A stretch of 64,000 nt of DNA, taken from positions 62,001 to 126,000 of the forward strand of contig CAVUID010000007.1 in NCBI GenBank assembly GCA_963741495.1, in the 5' to 3' direction. Shown here one piece after another: positions 38,592 to 46,356 of this stretch. How positions within the stretch are numbered: the first letter of the stretch is position 1; every line of letters starts with the position of its first letter. The notes under the pieces are model-generated. The model ran no database searches. It was not told the DNA's origin and saw nothing but the letters and a program-made list of their open reading frames with translations. Position numbers and translations under genes: made by a program. This stretch comes from Sulfurimicrobium sp963741495. Lineage in GTDB: Bacteria; Pseudomonadota; Gammaproteobacteria; Burkholderiales; Sulfuricellaceae.

Positions 38592-39796
38592 GCTCGTTTT
38601 CTCTTGCGGGTTTTCAGGGATTCAAGGAATGCCTCGATCCGGGTGGTAAGCTGGCCCATGTCATCCGGGCTGTAGTCGGTTTCGATGTAAAGCATGGCGA
38701 TGCCCTCTTTGTTGAGGGTTTCCGCCACGCTCCTCTGCTCCATTTCATATACCTGGCAACCGGCGAAAGCCTGATATACCACGCCATCCACGGCAAAGTT
38801 CCTGGCCAGTTCCAGCAGGCGGCGGAGGCGGTCATCATTGTTGGTAAAAATCGGGCAGGTGCAGGGCTTGAGATATTTGTCCGCCAGGCTGTCGACCATG
38901 TCGTTGACCAGCCATTCGTCCACGGCTGTCATGTCGTAGAGCATGCGGTTGGCTGAGCAGGTCTCATCCGCCACCACCACACCGCCGGATTCCTCGATCA
39001 GCAGCGGCAGCTTGAGGTTGGGAAAGATCGGCGGTGAGCCGGTGAAGAGGATGCGCGGCGCTTTTTTCTGGGCGGCGCAATAACCATCCTTCTCGCGTTG
39101 CGCCAGTTCAGCGTTCAGCTTTTCCACCGCCTCAGTCCAGCGCTCGATGTCATCGAAGAAGTAAGCATTAGTGACCAGGAACACGTCCTTGCCCAGCACC
39201 AGCGAGGGCGACTTGCGGCGGAAGTTGTGCAGAGTGCGAAAAGCGGCCTGGGCGCGGCTGGTCCTGGCCATAGCCGTCATCAGGTTCTTGCGGGTGAGCT
39301 TCTTGCCGGTAAGTTGTCGCAGACGCAGGGTGAATTCACGCACCGAGCGCTGCCAATACACTCTGGATTGTTCGCTTTCCTTGCCCGGCGGCAGTTCCAG
39401 GTCGTAGACCGTATGACCCATACCCACCATCATGGCACTGGCCTTCTTCTTCTGGTCGCAAGTGGTGGGATTGACGATCAGGTCCAGCTTGCCCACCTTG
39501 GGGATTGCCGTCTCCGAACTGAGCATGCCCAGGGTAGCCTTGACCAGGGGACAGGACTTGGCTGGCATGAAATCGGCACCTACCTGATCGTAATGATAGG
39601 AGCCATTACACAGGCGCACCGGCGTCGCCCCCATAGCGTAGATCAGCTCTTCCGGGGCATGAATGCAGGTGGTCCCGACCTGCACGCCCTTCCGCTCCAT
39701 GGGTTCGCCATGGCAATAGGCGCGCCTGAACAGATCGTAGAAATAGGCCATCGCCGCAGGGTTGTCGTCGAAATCATCGGTAAGGTGATCGAGCAT
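38588..39796 (-). CDS. Double-cubane cluster-type reductase (HgdB/BcrC family)
   Basis: I start at the ATG at 39796 (MLDHLTDDFDDNPAAMAYFY) because GGAG stands before it; a TTG at 39871 overlapping the upstream gene is possible. 402 residues. Cysteines at about 44, 82, 113, 280, 312, 314 and 347 (GTTCIHAPEEL, KSCPLVKA, PTTCDQKKK, DETCSANRM, KPCTCPIF, FAGCQVYE) follow the pattern of one-subunit relatives of 2-hydroxyacyl-CoA dehydratase. Within the family, one-gene forms paired with one activase resemble the [8Fe-9S] double-cubane proteins that reduce small molecules with ATP. No CoA-ester pathway genes are nearby. Substrate unknown. Confidence 0.8.
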   Translation of the reverse strand: MLDHLTDDFDDNPAAMAYFYDLFRRAYCHGEPMERKGVQVGTTCIHAPEELIYAMGATPVRLCNGSYHYDQVGADFMPAKSCPLVKATLGMLSSETAIPKVGKLDLIVNPTTCDQKKKASAMMVGMGHTVYDLELPPGKESEQSRVYWQRSVREFTLRLRQLTGKKLTRKNLMTAMARTSRAQAAFRTLHNFRRKSPSLVLGKDVFLVTNAYFFDDIERWTEAVEKLNAELAQREKDGYCAAQKKAPRILFTGSPPIFPNLKLPLLIEESGGVVVADETCSANRMLYDMTAVDEWLVNDMVDSLADKYLKPCTCPIFTNNDDRLRRLLELARNFAVDGVVYQAFAGCQVYEMEQRSVAETLNKEGIAMLYIETDYSPDDMGQLTTRIEAFLESLKTRKRKRA

Positions 39797-39845
39797 GTTC
39801 TCCGCCTCCCGCGCCTGGCGAGTGCGGTTGTAGGGAAGGGCGATC

Positions 39846-40832
39846 TTATTGTTTGGGTAGTTCAAGGCCAATTCCCTTCTGACAGCGTTTGATAAAACCG
39901 GCCTCAGTGGATTCGAAGAAAGTGACGCCGGCGTAATTGGCCTTCAGAGCTCCCGGTTCTGGGCAGGCGGCAACGCATTTCAAACACAGAGTGCAGTCGT
40001 CCATCATGATGCGCGGGTCTTTCACCTCATCGGCAATCTCGCGGATATCCATGTCGCAGACGTTGTAGCAGTCACCGCAACGAGTGCATTTGTCGCCATC
40101 CTTCTTCAGAGTCAGCAAGGCCGGCTTGGAGATCAGATACAGGAAGGCGCTCATTGGGCAGAAAAAGCAGAAGAAACGCTTCTTGACGAAGGCTCCGACG
40201 AAGAACAAGCCGACAACAATGATCCCCAGCGAGGTCAGCACCATCTTCGACGTGGAGGAAAAATCGATGGTCCAATGCGTGAAGTTGAGGTCGAACATCG
40301 GAATAATCATGCGAGCAGGACAGATCATGCAGAAGGGCAGCCCCATATCCTTCGAGAACCAACCGGCGCCAATGCCCAGTGGAATCAGGAATATCAGGGC
40401 TAGCAAGGCGTATTTGATCTGGCCGAGGACGCGAAATTGGCCGCGGGTGTAGCGTCCGTAACGCACGCCGAGTCGGCGGCGCAAAGAAGTTATCCAGTCC
40501 TGGATGGTGCCGAGCGGGCAGATGAGGCCGCACCGAAGCTTGTTAATGACGATAAACCACGCCGCGAAGGTGAGAAACCCGGTCAGGATGACCAGCGCAG
40601 CCACGGAAAACAGCTTCTCCCAGGGCCATGCCATCTGGTGCTGCAGGATGCTGAGGTAACACGCGCCGCCCCTCGCCTCAGTGTTGTAGACACAGGAGAA
40701 GGTCGGCAGGTGCCTGCCCAGATCCAGCCCCAGGTAGCCGCCGTAGACCAGCAGCAGAAAGCAGGACATCTGGAACCAGAAGCGGAAGCGGTTCCAGTCG
40801 ATGAGGTCGAAGCGGTCCTTAAGACCTCTCAT
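39846..40832 (-). CDS. NapH/NosR-like membrane polyferredoxin
   Basis: Protein of 328 residues with five or six helices and four cysteine motifs: CGLICPLG and CFFCPMSA at the cytoplasmic ends of helices, then 4Fe-4S motifs CTRCGDCYNVC and CTLCLKCVAACPEPG in a C-terminal cytoplasmic domain. This is the architecture of NapH and the C-terminal part of NosR, which move electrons between quinol and Fe-S partners. It has a GGAGG ribosome site and overlaps the preceding gene. Placed directly before the double-cubane enzyme and activase, it may be their electron donor. Confidence 0.85.
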   Translation of the reverse strand: MRGLKDRFDLIDWNRFRFWFQMSCFLLLVYGGYLGLDLGRHLPTFSCVYNTEARGGACYLSILQHQMAWPWEKLFSVAALVILTGFLTFAAWFIVINKLRCGLICPLGTIQDWITSLRRRLGVRYGRYTRGQFRVLGQIKYALLALIFLIPLGIGAGWFSKDMGLPFCMICPARMIIPMFDLNFTHWTIDFSSTSKMVLTSLGIIVVGLFFVGAFVKKRFFCFFCPMSAFLYLISKPALLTLKKDGDKCTRCGDCYNVCDMDIREIADEVKDPRIMMDDCTLCLKCVAACPEPGALKANYAGVTFFESTEAGFIKRCQKGIGLELPKQ

Positions 40833-41847
40833 CGAAACGCACCTCCTGGAAAGGCTTCACGCGACGGCGGCGATAGAGATAGACACCCAGGCCGCCAAAG
40901 GCGAAAACGAAGACGGCGATACCCAGCCCCCAGGCGTAGGACTTGTAGTCATAGGGCGAAGGGGCATACTTTCCGGAAAGCGTTGCCTGGTAAGTCACTT
41001 TGGTGTATTTCTGACCCTGATGATCGCCAGATTCGGCTGTCTCGGCCTCGGCCACGACCACGAAAGTTTCCTTGGTGCGCCGCTTGAAGTCGTTCCAGGC
41101 TGGAAAGTAATCGCGGATCAAGGTGAATTCGACGCGGCCGTTTTTGTCGCTGACCGCCTTCTTCTGCCAGCCCTGCTGGGTCAGCATGGTGACCGGCGCA
41201 CCTGGCAAGGGCTTGCCCAGGCGATTGATGGTGAAGCCGATCTTGTCGCCGGAAACCATACGGGTGAAAAGCTTTTCATCTGGCTCGTGCTCCCGCACAA
41301 TCTCCAGCGGCAGGAGCGGATCGCTGATCGCCTTGGCATGGATTGGGTCGAAATCTTTCTGACAACAAGTCCCTTTGAGCAATTCAGCCTTGGCCAGTTG
41401 CACCCGCAGGGTATTGTCCCGCACCGACTCACGCAACAGATGGGCATTATAAAAACCCATTTCCTCGAACTCAAACTTGGCGTGTGCCAGCCCGCCCATC
41501 TCTGCCTGAGCAACCTGTGAACGGTTCCCCTTGACATCGATCAGGCTGAACTCAGAGGACAGGTCCACGCTTTCAAGATACGCGGCCTTGGCGGGATCAT
41601 CCCCCTGCCGCAGCCAGAGGTGCTTGATAGCGCTATGCACGCCACTTCCCTCTTCACCGCCGATGACCGCATCCATGTTGTCCTGCTGCTTGCCCGTCTT
41701 GGCATGGCCGGCGTGATCCGCTTTGGCTACCTTGGCGCGCTTGGGTGGGGTATCCGAGATCCAGAGAATGTCGGATACATCAGCCGCCTTGGTAGTGGTT
41801 GCCAGGCACAACAACGCCGAAAACAGAAACATCACCCCCCTACCCAT
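40819..41847 (-). CDS. Membrane-anchored periplasmic protein, DUF4198/NikM-like
   Basis: Protein of 342 residues: signal peptide (MFLFSALLCLATTTKAA), a His-containing linker (ADHAGHAKTGKQQ), a domain with a vicinal cysteine pair (KGTCCQKDFDP, coded at 41362-41367), a beta-sandwich with INRLGKPLPGAPVTMLTQQG and SDKNGRVEFTL typical of DUF4198/carboxypeptidase-regulatory folds, and a C-terminal helix (WGLGIAVFVFAFGGLGVYLY) followed by basic residues. DUF4198 proteins occur with nickel/cobalt and other metal uptake systems. GGAGGTGACCC precedes the ATG. Probably binds metal or metallophore in the periplasm. Confidence 0.65.
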   Translation of the reverse strand: MGRGVMFLFSALLCLATTTKAADVSDILWISDTPPKRAKVAKADHAGHAKTGKQQDNMDAVIGGEEGSGVHSAIKHLWLRQGDDPAKAAYLESVDLSSEFSLIDVKGNRSQVAQAEMGGLAHAKFEFEEMGFYNAHLLRESVRDNTLRVQLAKAELLKGTCCQKDFDPIHAKAISDPLLPLEIVREHEPDEKLFTRMVSGDKIGFTINRLGKPLPGAPVTMLTQQGWQKKAVSDKNGRVEFTLIRDYFPAWNDFKRRTKETFVVVAEAETAESGDHQGQKYTKVTYQATLSGKYAPSPYDYKSYAWGLGIAVFVFAFGGLGVYLYRRRRVKPFQEVRFDERS

Positions 41848-41909
41848 GGGTCACCTCCAAATAACTTATCAAACCGCCAACATGTGGATGAAGCAATCTA
41901 CGCTGGCTC

Positions 41910-44104
41910 TCAGTACTTGAAACCGAGGCCAAGATAAAAGCTGCGGCCATCTGCCTTGGAACTGCCAACGAAATAATCACGGTCGAACAGGTTATTGACC
42001 GAGAGAGAGGCCGTAAGCGACTTGTCAACCTTGTAAGAAACCTTTGCTCTGGCAACGAAGTACGGATCGTAGGAACCGGGTACGTTGTTATAGGTGTCTG
42101 AATTATCGTCACTGCCATACATCTTGCCGACGTAGGTGCCAATAATGGAGCCCGCCCATGGGCCACGGCTGCCTTCCAGTCCGATATTGGCCATCTTCTC
42201 CGCCTGCAACGGAATCTGTTTTCCGACAGAAGTCGGCCTGACGGTATTTTCCGTGATCGTTGAGCTAACAAAAGTCGCGTTAACGAAAGCAGTCAGCCCC
42301 CCCAGAAGTTTTTGCCGGGCTTCCAGGTCAATCCCCTCTGTTTCAGCCGTACCAGCATTGAATTTGTACCTGTCTGTGCCAGATGTGGATGAATAAATGA
42401 GATCGGAAATATCGCTCCGGTAATAGGTGGCCCGCAGTAGCGTACCCGTTTTGAATTCATGCTCCGCACCGATTTCAGCCGTGGTGACTTTTTCCGGCTT
42501 CAGATCCGGGTTGGACCAGTAGATCGTGCTCGTCCCGTAAGTCGAATACATATCCGAGAGGTTGGGCGCGCGGAAAGCCTTGCCGATCGCCCCCTTGATT
42601 ATCGTGCCCTGGTCGAGCTTATATACGGCCGATGCTTTCGGATTGATTGCGGAACTGGTTCGGGTGTCATAGGTGTTGAGCGAGTTGTTGATGTTAATGG
42701 TGCCGTCCGTAGACCAGCGGTCATAGCGCGCTCCGCCGTAGACGGTCAGTTTGTTCGAGATCGCAATCTCATCCTGAGCATAGACCGCCATGGACTGGGA
42801 GTTGCCGTCAGCCCAATCGCCAACGGCTCCCGTGGCATCCTTCTCACGCCAGTTATCCAGGGCGTAGACTTTTTTGTTCAGAGTCGAGGTATTGGCTGAC
42901 GCGCCAACAACAAGGTATTGGCTACTTCCAACGGGGAAACTGACTTGTACATCACCATCGATCTTTTTGGCGGGGATATCACTCAGTTTCCCTGCCCCAC
43001 TGGTGTTGGTTGCACTGCTTGTGATGGATGTGTACCAATACTGGTTGTCCTGATAGCTTAGATTGGCCTTGAGCTTGAAATCATTGGCAAATTGAGTTTC
43101 ATATGTTGCGGCATAGCGGGTCAGGTCTTCGCCGTTCGTGGCGCTCAGAAAATCAGTGGCATTAACAGTGGTCCTCTTGCCGTCAATATTGGCAGTCCCG
43201 CTTGTAAACGGAACGCCGCCAGCGCTCAGGTAAGTGTTTCCCATGCCATCCTTATTCTGGAGGGTCAGATAGGAGGCATCAAAGATAAACCTGGATACTG
43301 GGGAGAGCTTCAGGAAAACTTTTGCCCCGTAACGATCCTGTTCCCATGTTTCTTTGCCCTTATCGCCGATGATGTAGGTTGTTGTGCCGGTACTGGTAGT
43401 GGTTTTTTCCCAGCCGGTTACGACCGTTCCGCCAGTGCTGCTCGGCGTCTTGGTCACGTATTCGTTCACATAGCCATCACTTTCCTTGCGCCCATAGGAC
43501 AAGCTGATTCCGAGGGCATCAGAAAGTTTGTCGCGGTAGCCAAGATCGAGGCTCATGAAATTGTGGCTTCCCCTTCCCCCTTGATCGAGATTTCTCGTTT
43601 TTCAGGAACCTTGGTAATGATATTGACCACCCCTGCCATGCCAGCGCCGCCATAAAGCGAGGAAAACGGGCCAGGGACGACTTCAATCTGCTGGATATCG
43701 TCAACCGGCACAATCGACATATTGACGCCGCCACTAAAGGCATTGTTGATCGACACGCCGTCAACCATGACACCCGTCCTGTAATAGCCGGGAATTCCTC
43801 TCAACGTGATCTGATTCAAGTAGTTGCTTGGCTGTTCGCCGCCCAGGCTTCTGATAAACACGCCAGGGGCGCCAGCCAGGGCTTCGTCAATACGATGAGC
43901 ATTCTTGTTCTCGATTTCCTTGGCGGTCACTACGGTGACTGTAGCCGGTGCTTCGGAAACAATCTTCGCCGTCTTCGTTGCTGTCACCACCATTTCTGTC
44001 ATGGTTACAGCCGCTTCATCGGCCTGAGCGCTCTGTTGGCATGGAAATGCTGCCGCCAGGGCTAAAGCCAGAACAGATTTGCTGTAATTCGTACTGTATT
44101 TCAT
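41910..44104 (-). CDS. TonB-dependent receptor (one frameshift)
   Basis: About 731 residues after restoring one G at the plus-strand CCCC 43570-43573; the parts join as IKGEGGSHNFMSLDLGYRD. Signal peptide ends at QQSAQA, TonB box region VTMTEMVVTATK, plug GIPGYYRTGVMVDGVSINN and VEVVPGPFSSLYGG-like block, barrel ending RSFYLGLGFKY. General resemblance is to CirA/FepA-type siderophore receptors. It follows the PepSY reductase-like gene by 24 bases, a common arrangement for ferrisiderophore uptake plus reduction. Ligand unknown. Confidence 0.83.
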
Positions 44105-44128
44105 GAAGTCACTCCAATCTTTATTAAT

Positions 44129-45364
44129 TCAGGAAAGTCGATCTAACTGAGGCGTCAGGCGGGCTGCCTGAGGGTATGCCCCGGCTATGCCTGGTTTCTT
44201 TTGGCCGGCCTTGGCCGCCTTGCTCTTTCGTTTTCTTAGCCAGACCAGGGTGCCGGTTACCACCAGCAAGATACTGATCAGGCCGGAAAGACAAATAATG
44301 ATGCGACCGGTCAGACCAAAGGCAGATCCGCTATGCAAAGGCATTTGCCAGTTAAGGAAGGTATCGCCACCGCTCATCTTCTGAGCATCTCTCTCAGCCA
44401 ACACACTGCCGCTATATTGATCAAGCCAGACGGTGCTCTTGCCGCCATGCGGACGCTTCACTTCCTCTTCCTGTCGGAAGGTAATGGCGTAACTATCCTT
44501 GCTATCCAGAGGCAGGCCGATAACCCTGAGCTCTGCACCCGGGAACCTGGCCTGGGCGATGGTCACGGCAACATCTGCATTCAGTTGGCTTTGGCGACCA
44601 GAAGACTGTGATACAGGCTTTAACTCTTTCGGGCTAACAGGAGAGAAAGCATTTACCATGGGCTTAACGTAGTCCGGGAAGTTAAAATAGACCCCGGAAA
44701 ACGCGAGCACAACCATGACTGCCAGGCTGTACATGCCAAAAGCACGGTGCAGGTCGAAAATGAAGCGGGCGTTGCCGGCCTTGTATTTGATGGAAAGAGC
44801 CATCTTGATTTTTTTTGTGCCGGGCCACCACAGGTAGACACCGATCAGGGTCAGGGTCAGCCAGACCAGAGAAACAAGCCCGACCACCGTTTTGCCGGTA
44901 TCACCCAGCAACAACTTTCCGTGCAATCCCTTCATCAGACGCATGAATCCTGGCCGAGTCAGTTCATAGTGACTAAGGTCACGCTGGCCGGTCGATTTGC
45001 CGGTATAAGGATCAACCATGGCCTGGAACCAGTTGAAGCCGGAGCAGCAGCTTTTGCCATTGGCCGATTTCTTGGGGGTTTTGAACCAGGCAATGTAGAC
45101 GCCATTTGCTTCGACTGGCGGGTGAATGAGTGCGAGCGGCTTGTCTGGATAGACCCCCTTGGCGGCGGTGATGATTTCAGATAGGGGAAGCCGTTCGCCG
45201 CCGGGTTTTACAGTAAGCAACTCTGGATTGAGCGCACGGTCGATCTCGTGATCGAAAGCAATGATGCTGCCGGTCAGGGCGATCAGAACAAGAAACACCC
45301 CAATAACCAGACCACTGTAAAGGTGCAGAGTATGCAGGAGGTTCCATATTCTTCGGTTTTTCAT
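44129..45364 (-). CDS. PepSY-associated membrane protein (PiuB/FoxB-like reductase)
   Basis: I use the ATG at 45364; a TTG two codons earlier is possible. About 411 residues with four long helices: near residue 20 (LHLYSGLVIGVFLVLIALTG), two in the middle and one near the end, and periplasmic PepSY domains between. Paired histidines (HTLHLYSG, LHGKLL, DLHRAFG) are candidate heme ligands, as in PiuB/FoxB proteins linked to reduction of ferric or other metal siderophores. A periplasmic loop reads GKSCCSGFNWF, another vicinal cysteine pair (coded at 45044-45049). First gene of the eight-gene operon. Confidence 0.82.
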   Translation of the reverse strand: MKNRRIWNLLHTLHLYSGLVIGVFLVLIALTGSIIAFDHEIDRALNPELLTVKPGGERLPLSEIITAAKGVYPDKPLALIHPPVEANGVYIAWFKTPKKSANGKSCCSGFNWFQAMVDPYTGKSTGQRDLSHYELTRPGFMRLMKGLHGKLLLGDTGKTVVGLVSLVWLTLTLIGVYLWWPGTKKIKMALSIKYKAGNARFIFDLHRAFGMYSLAVMVVLAFSGVYFNFPDYVKPMVNAFSPVSPKELKPVSQSSGRQSQLNADVAVTIAQARFPGAELRVIGLPLDSKDSYAITFRQEEEVKRPHGGKSTVWLDQYSGSVLAERDAQKMSGGDTFLNWQMPLHSGSAFGLTGRIIICLSGLISILLVVTGTLVWLRKRKSKAAKAGQKKPGIAGAYPQAARLTPQLDRLS

Positions 45365-45484
45365 GGTCAATATCCCCGATGAAGAGAAAGTATTCTGTGA
45401 TTACTGTAATGCCCAAAATTTGAAATGCTTAGAAACCAAATTGGGCGTCAATGCGCTAAGAAAATGATGCTCTCTTCTTAAACA

Positions 45485-45509
45485 CGTCAAAGAGTGAAAT
45501 CGTCAAAGA
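45485..45509. promoter_or_regulatory. Direct repeat CGTCAAAGA, 16-bp period, upstream of PepSY operon
   Basis: CGTCAAAGA occurs at 45485-45493 and 45501-45509. On the minus strand this is TCTTTGACG twice, each copy containing TTGACG, a -35-like hexamer. It may mark regulator binding or alternative promoters in the 200-base leader of the operon. Confidence 0.35.
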
Positions 45510-45524
45510 CACTACGTCGCCATG

Positions 45525-45540
45525 AGGATATTCATATCCT
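45525..45540. promoter_or_regulatory. Inverted repeat AGGATAT-N2-ATATCCT
   Basis: A perfect 7-bp inverted repeat lies between the RegA-type boxes and the PepSY gene start. It could be an operator or a short hairpin in the leader. No regulator is assigned. Confidence 0.4.
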
Positions 45541-45553
45541 TAATTCAAGGTGT

Positions 45554-45669
45554 CGAATGTTAAAGGGAAAAGTTCCCGGAAAAAATGCGACAAGGTGTCG
45601 CGCGACAAAATAACGCGCCCGTGTGGGCGTTTTCAGCGCAAAAAGATGCTAAAGCTTGATTTGGATCAT
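45554..45669 (-). promoter_or_regulatory. Promoter module with tandem RegA-type boxes and FNR-like box
   Basis: Abutting 15-mers GCGACAAGGTGTCGC (45587-45601) and GCGACAAAATAACGC (45602-45616) are followed by TTGAT-TTGG-ATCAT at 45656-45669. Relative to the tandem boxes, the FNR-like site is within one base of its place at 34558-34571, and AATGTTAAAG...AAGTTCCCG is conserved too. This is the likely promoter of the PepSY-to-TonB-receptor operon. The rest of the 45365-45700 gap holds the repeats listed separately and a small GC hairpin at 45616-45630. Confidence 0.6.
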
Positions 45670-45700
45670 TTTTCTGCCGCCAGGATTTTCCCCTGGTTGT

Positions 45701-46171
45701 TTATGGGCGCAGTATCCCCTGGTTCATCCCGGCCAGCTGCTGCTGCCATTTTTCCCACTGAGCATGGTTCTGATGCATGGTGTGATGCTTGCGGTTCATG
45801 GCAAACCATTTTTGCGCTTCCGCTTCATTCGCGGCCACACCTTCACCGCGCAGGTACATCAGGCCGAGGTAGTATTGGGATTCCTGATCGCCCTGACCTG
45901 CCGCCCTGCGGTACCATTTCATAGCCTCGACGGGGTTCTGTGCCGCGCCATCGCCGTCCTGTAGCATGCGCGCCACATTGTACTGAGCATCCACCTGGCC
46001 TTTTTCGGCCAAGGCCAGCCATATTTTGAAGGCGGTTTTGTAGTCCTGTTGCCGGTGTGCGGCAGAACCGCGGTCAAAATCCTCTTCGGTGCCGGCATGG
46101 GTGGTTGTTGCACCCAGAGCAAGCAGAAGTGGTGTAAAGGCAAGCAGTCGGGCAAGGCGGGGCAGGATCAT
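45701..46171 (-). CDS. Exported Sel1/TPR repeat protein
   Basis: Protein of 156 residues with a signal peptide ending at GATTTHA, then Sel1-like repeats: AFKIWLALAEKGQVDAQYNV, AMKWYRRAAGQGDQESQYYL and a partial third with EAQKWFAMN. Sel1 repeats form helical solenoids used for protein-protein contacts in the periplasm. An AAGGAG ribosome site precedes the ATG. It is transcribed away from regB and shares the intergenic region that contains the tandem RegA-type box. Its direct role is unknown. Confidence 0.8.
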   Translation of the reverse strand: MILPRLARLLAFTPLLLALGATTTHAGTEEDFDRGSAAHRQQDYKTAFKIWLALAEKGQVDAQYNVARMLQDGDGAAQNPVEAMKWYRRAAGQGDQESQYYLGLMYLRGEGVAANEAEAQKWFAMNRKHHTMHQNHAQWEKWQQQLAGMNQGILRP

Positions 46172-46245
46172 TTTGGCTATCTCCTTAATTTGTGCAGGTT
46201 GATCGGCAGGCGGAAATCATAGCGGGGCCGGGGTAAATGAAAAAT

Positions 46246-46275
46246 GTGACCAGATGCCGCGTGACGAAATGCCAC
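46246..46275. promoter_or_regulatory. Tandem RegA-type boxes between sel1 gene and regB
   Basis: GTGACCAGATGCCGC (46246-46260) and GTGACGAAATGCCAC (46261-46275) abut exactly, as do the pairs at 34488 and 45587. On the minus strand both are close to GNGRCRTTNNGNCGC. Their position upstream of regB suggests autoregulation; they may also control the divergent Sel1 gene. Confidence 0.5.
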
Positions 46276-46356
46276 AGCGCACAAATGCCTGGCTTAAGAT
46301 TACAATTCATAGGATTTTTAGCGGACTTTCAGTGCATGTTTGGACACAATGCGCCC

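Noticed and set aside
37788..39796. Benzoyl-CoA reductase or 2-hydroxyglutaryl-CoA dehydratase
   Set aside because: Only one catalytic-type subunit and one activase are present, with no second subunit, CoA ligase, transferase or ferredoxin gene of an aromatic or amino-acid pathway.
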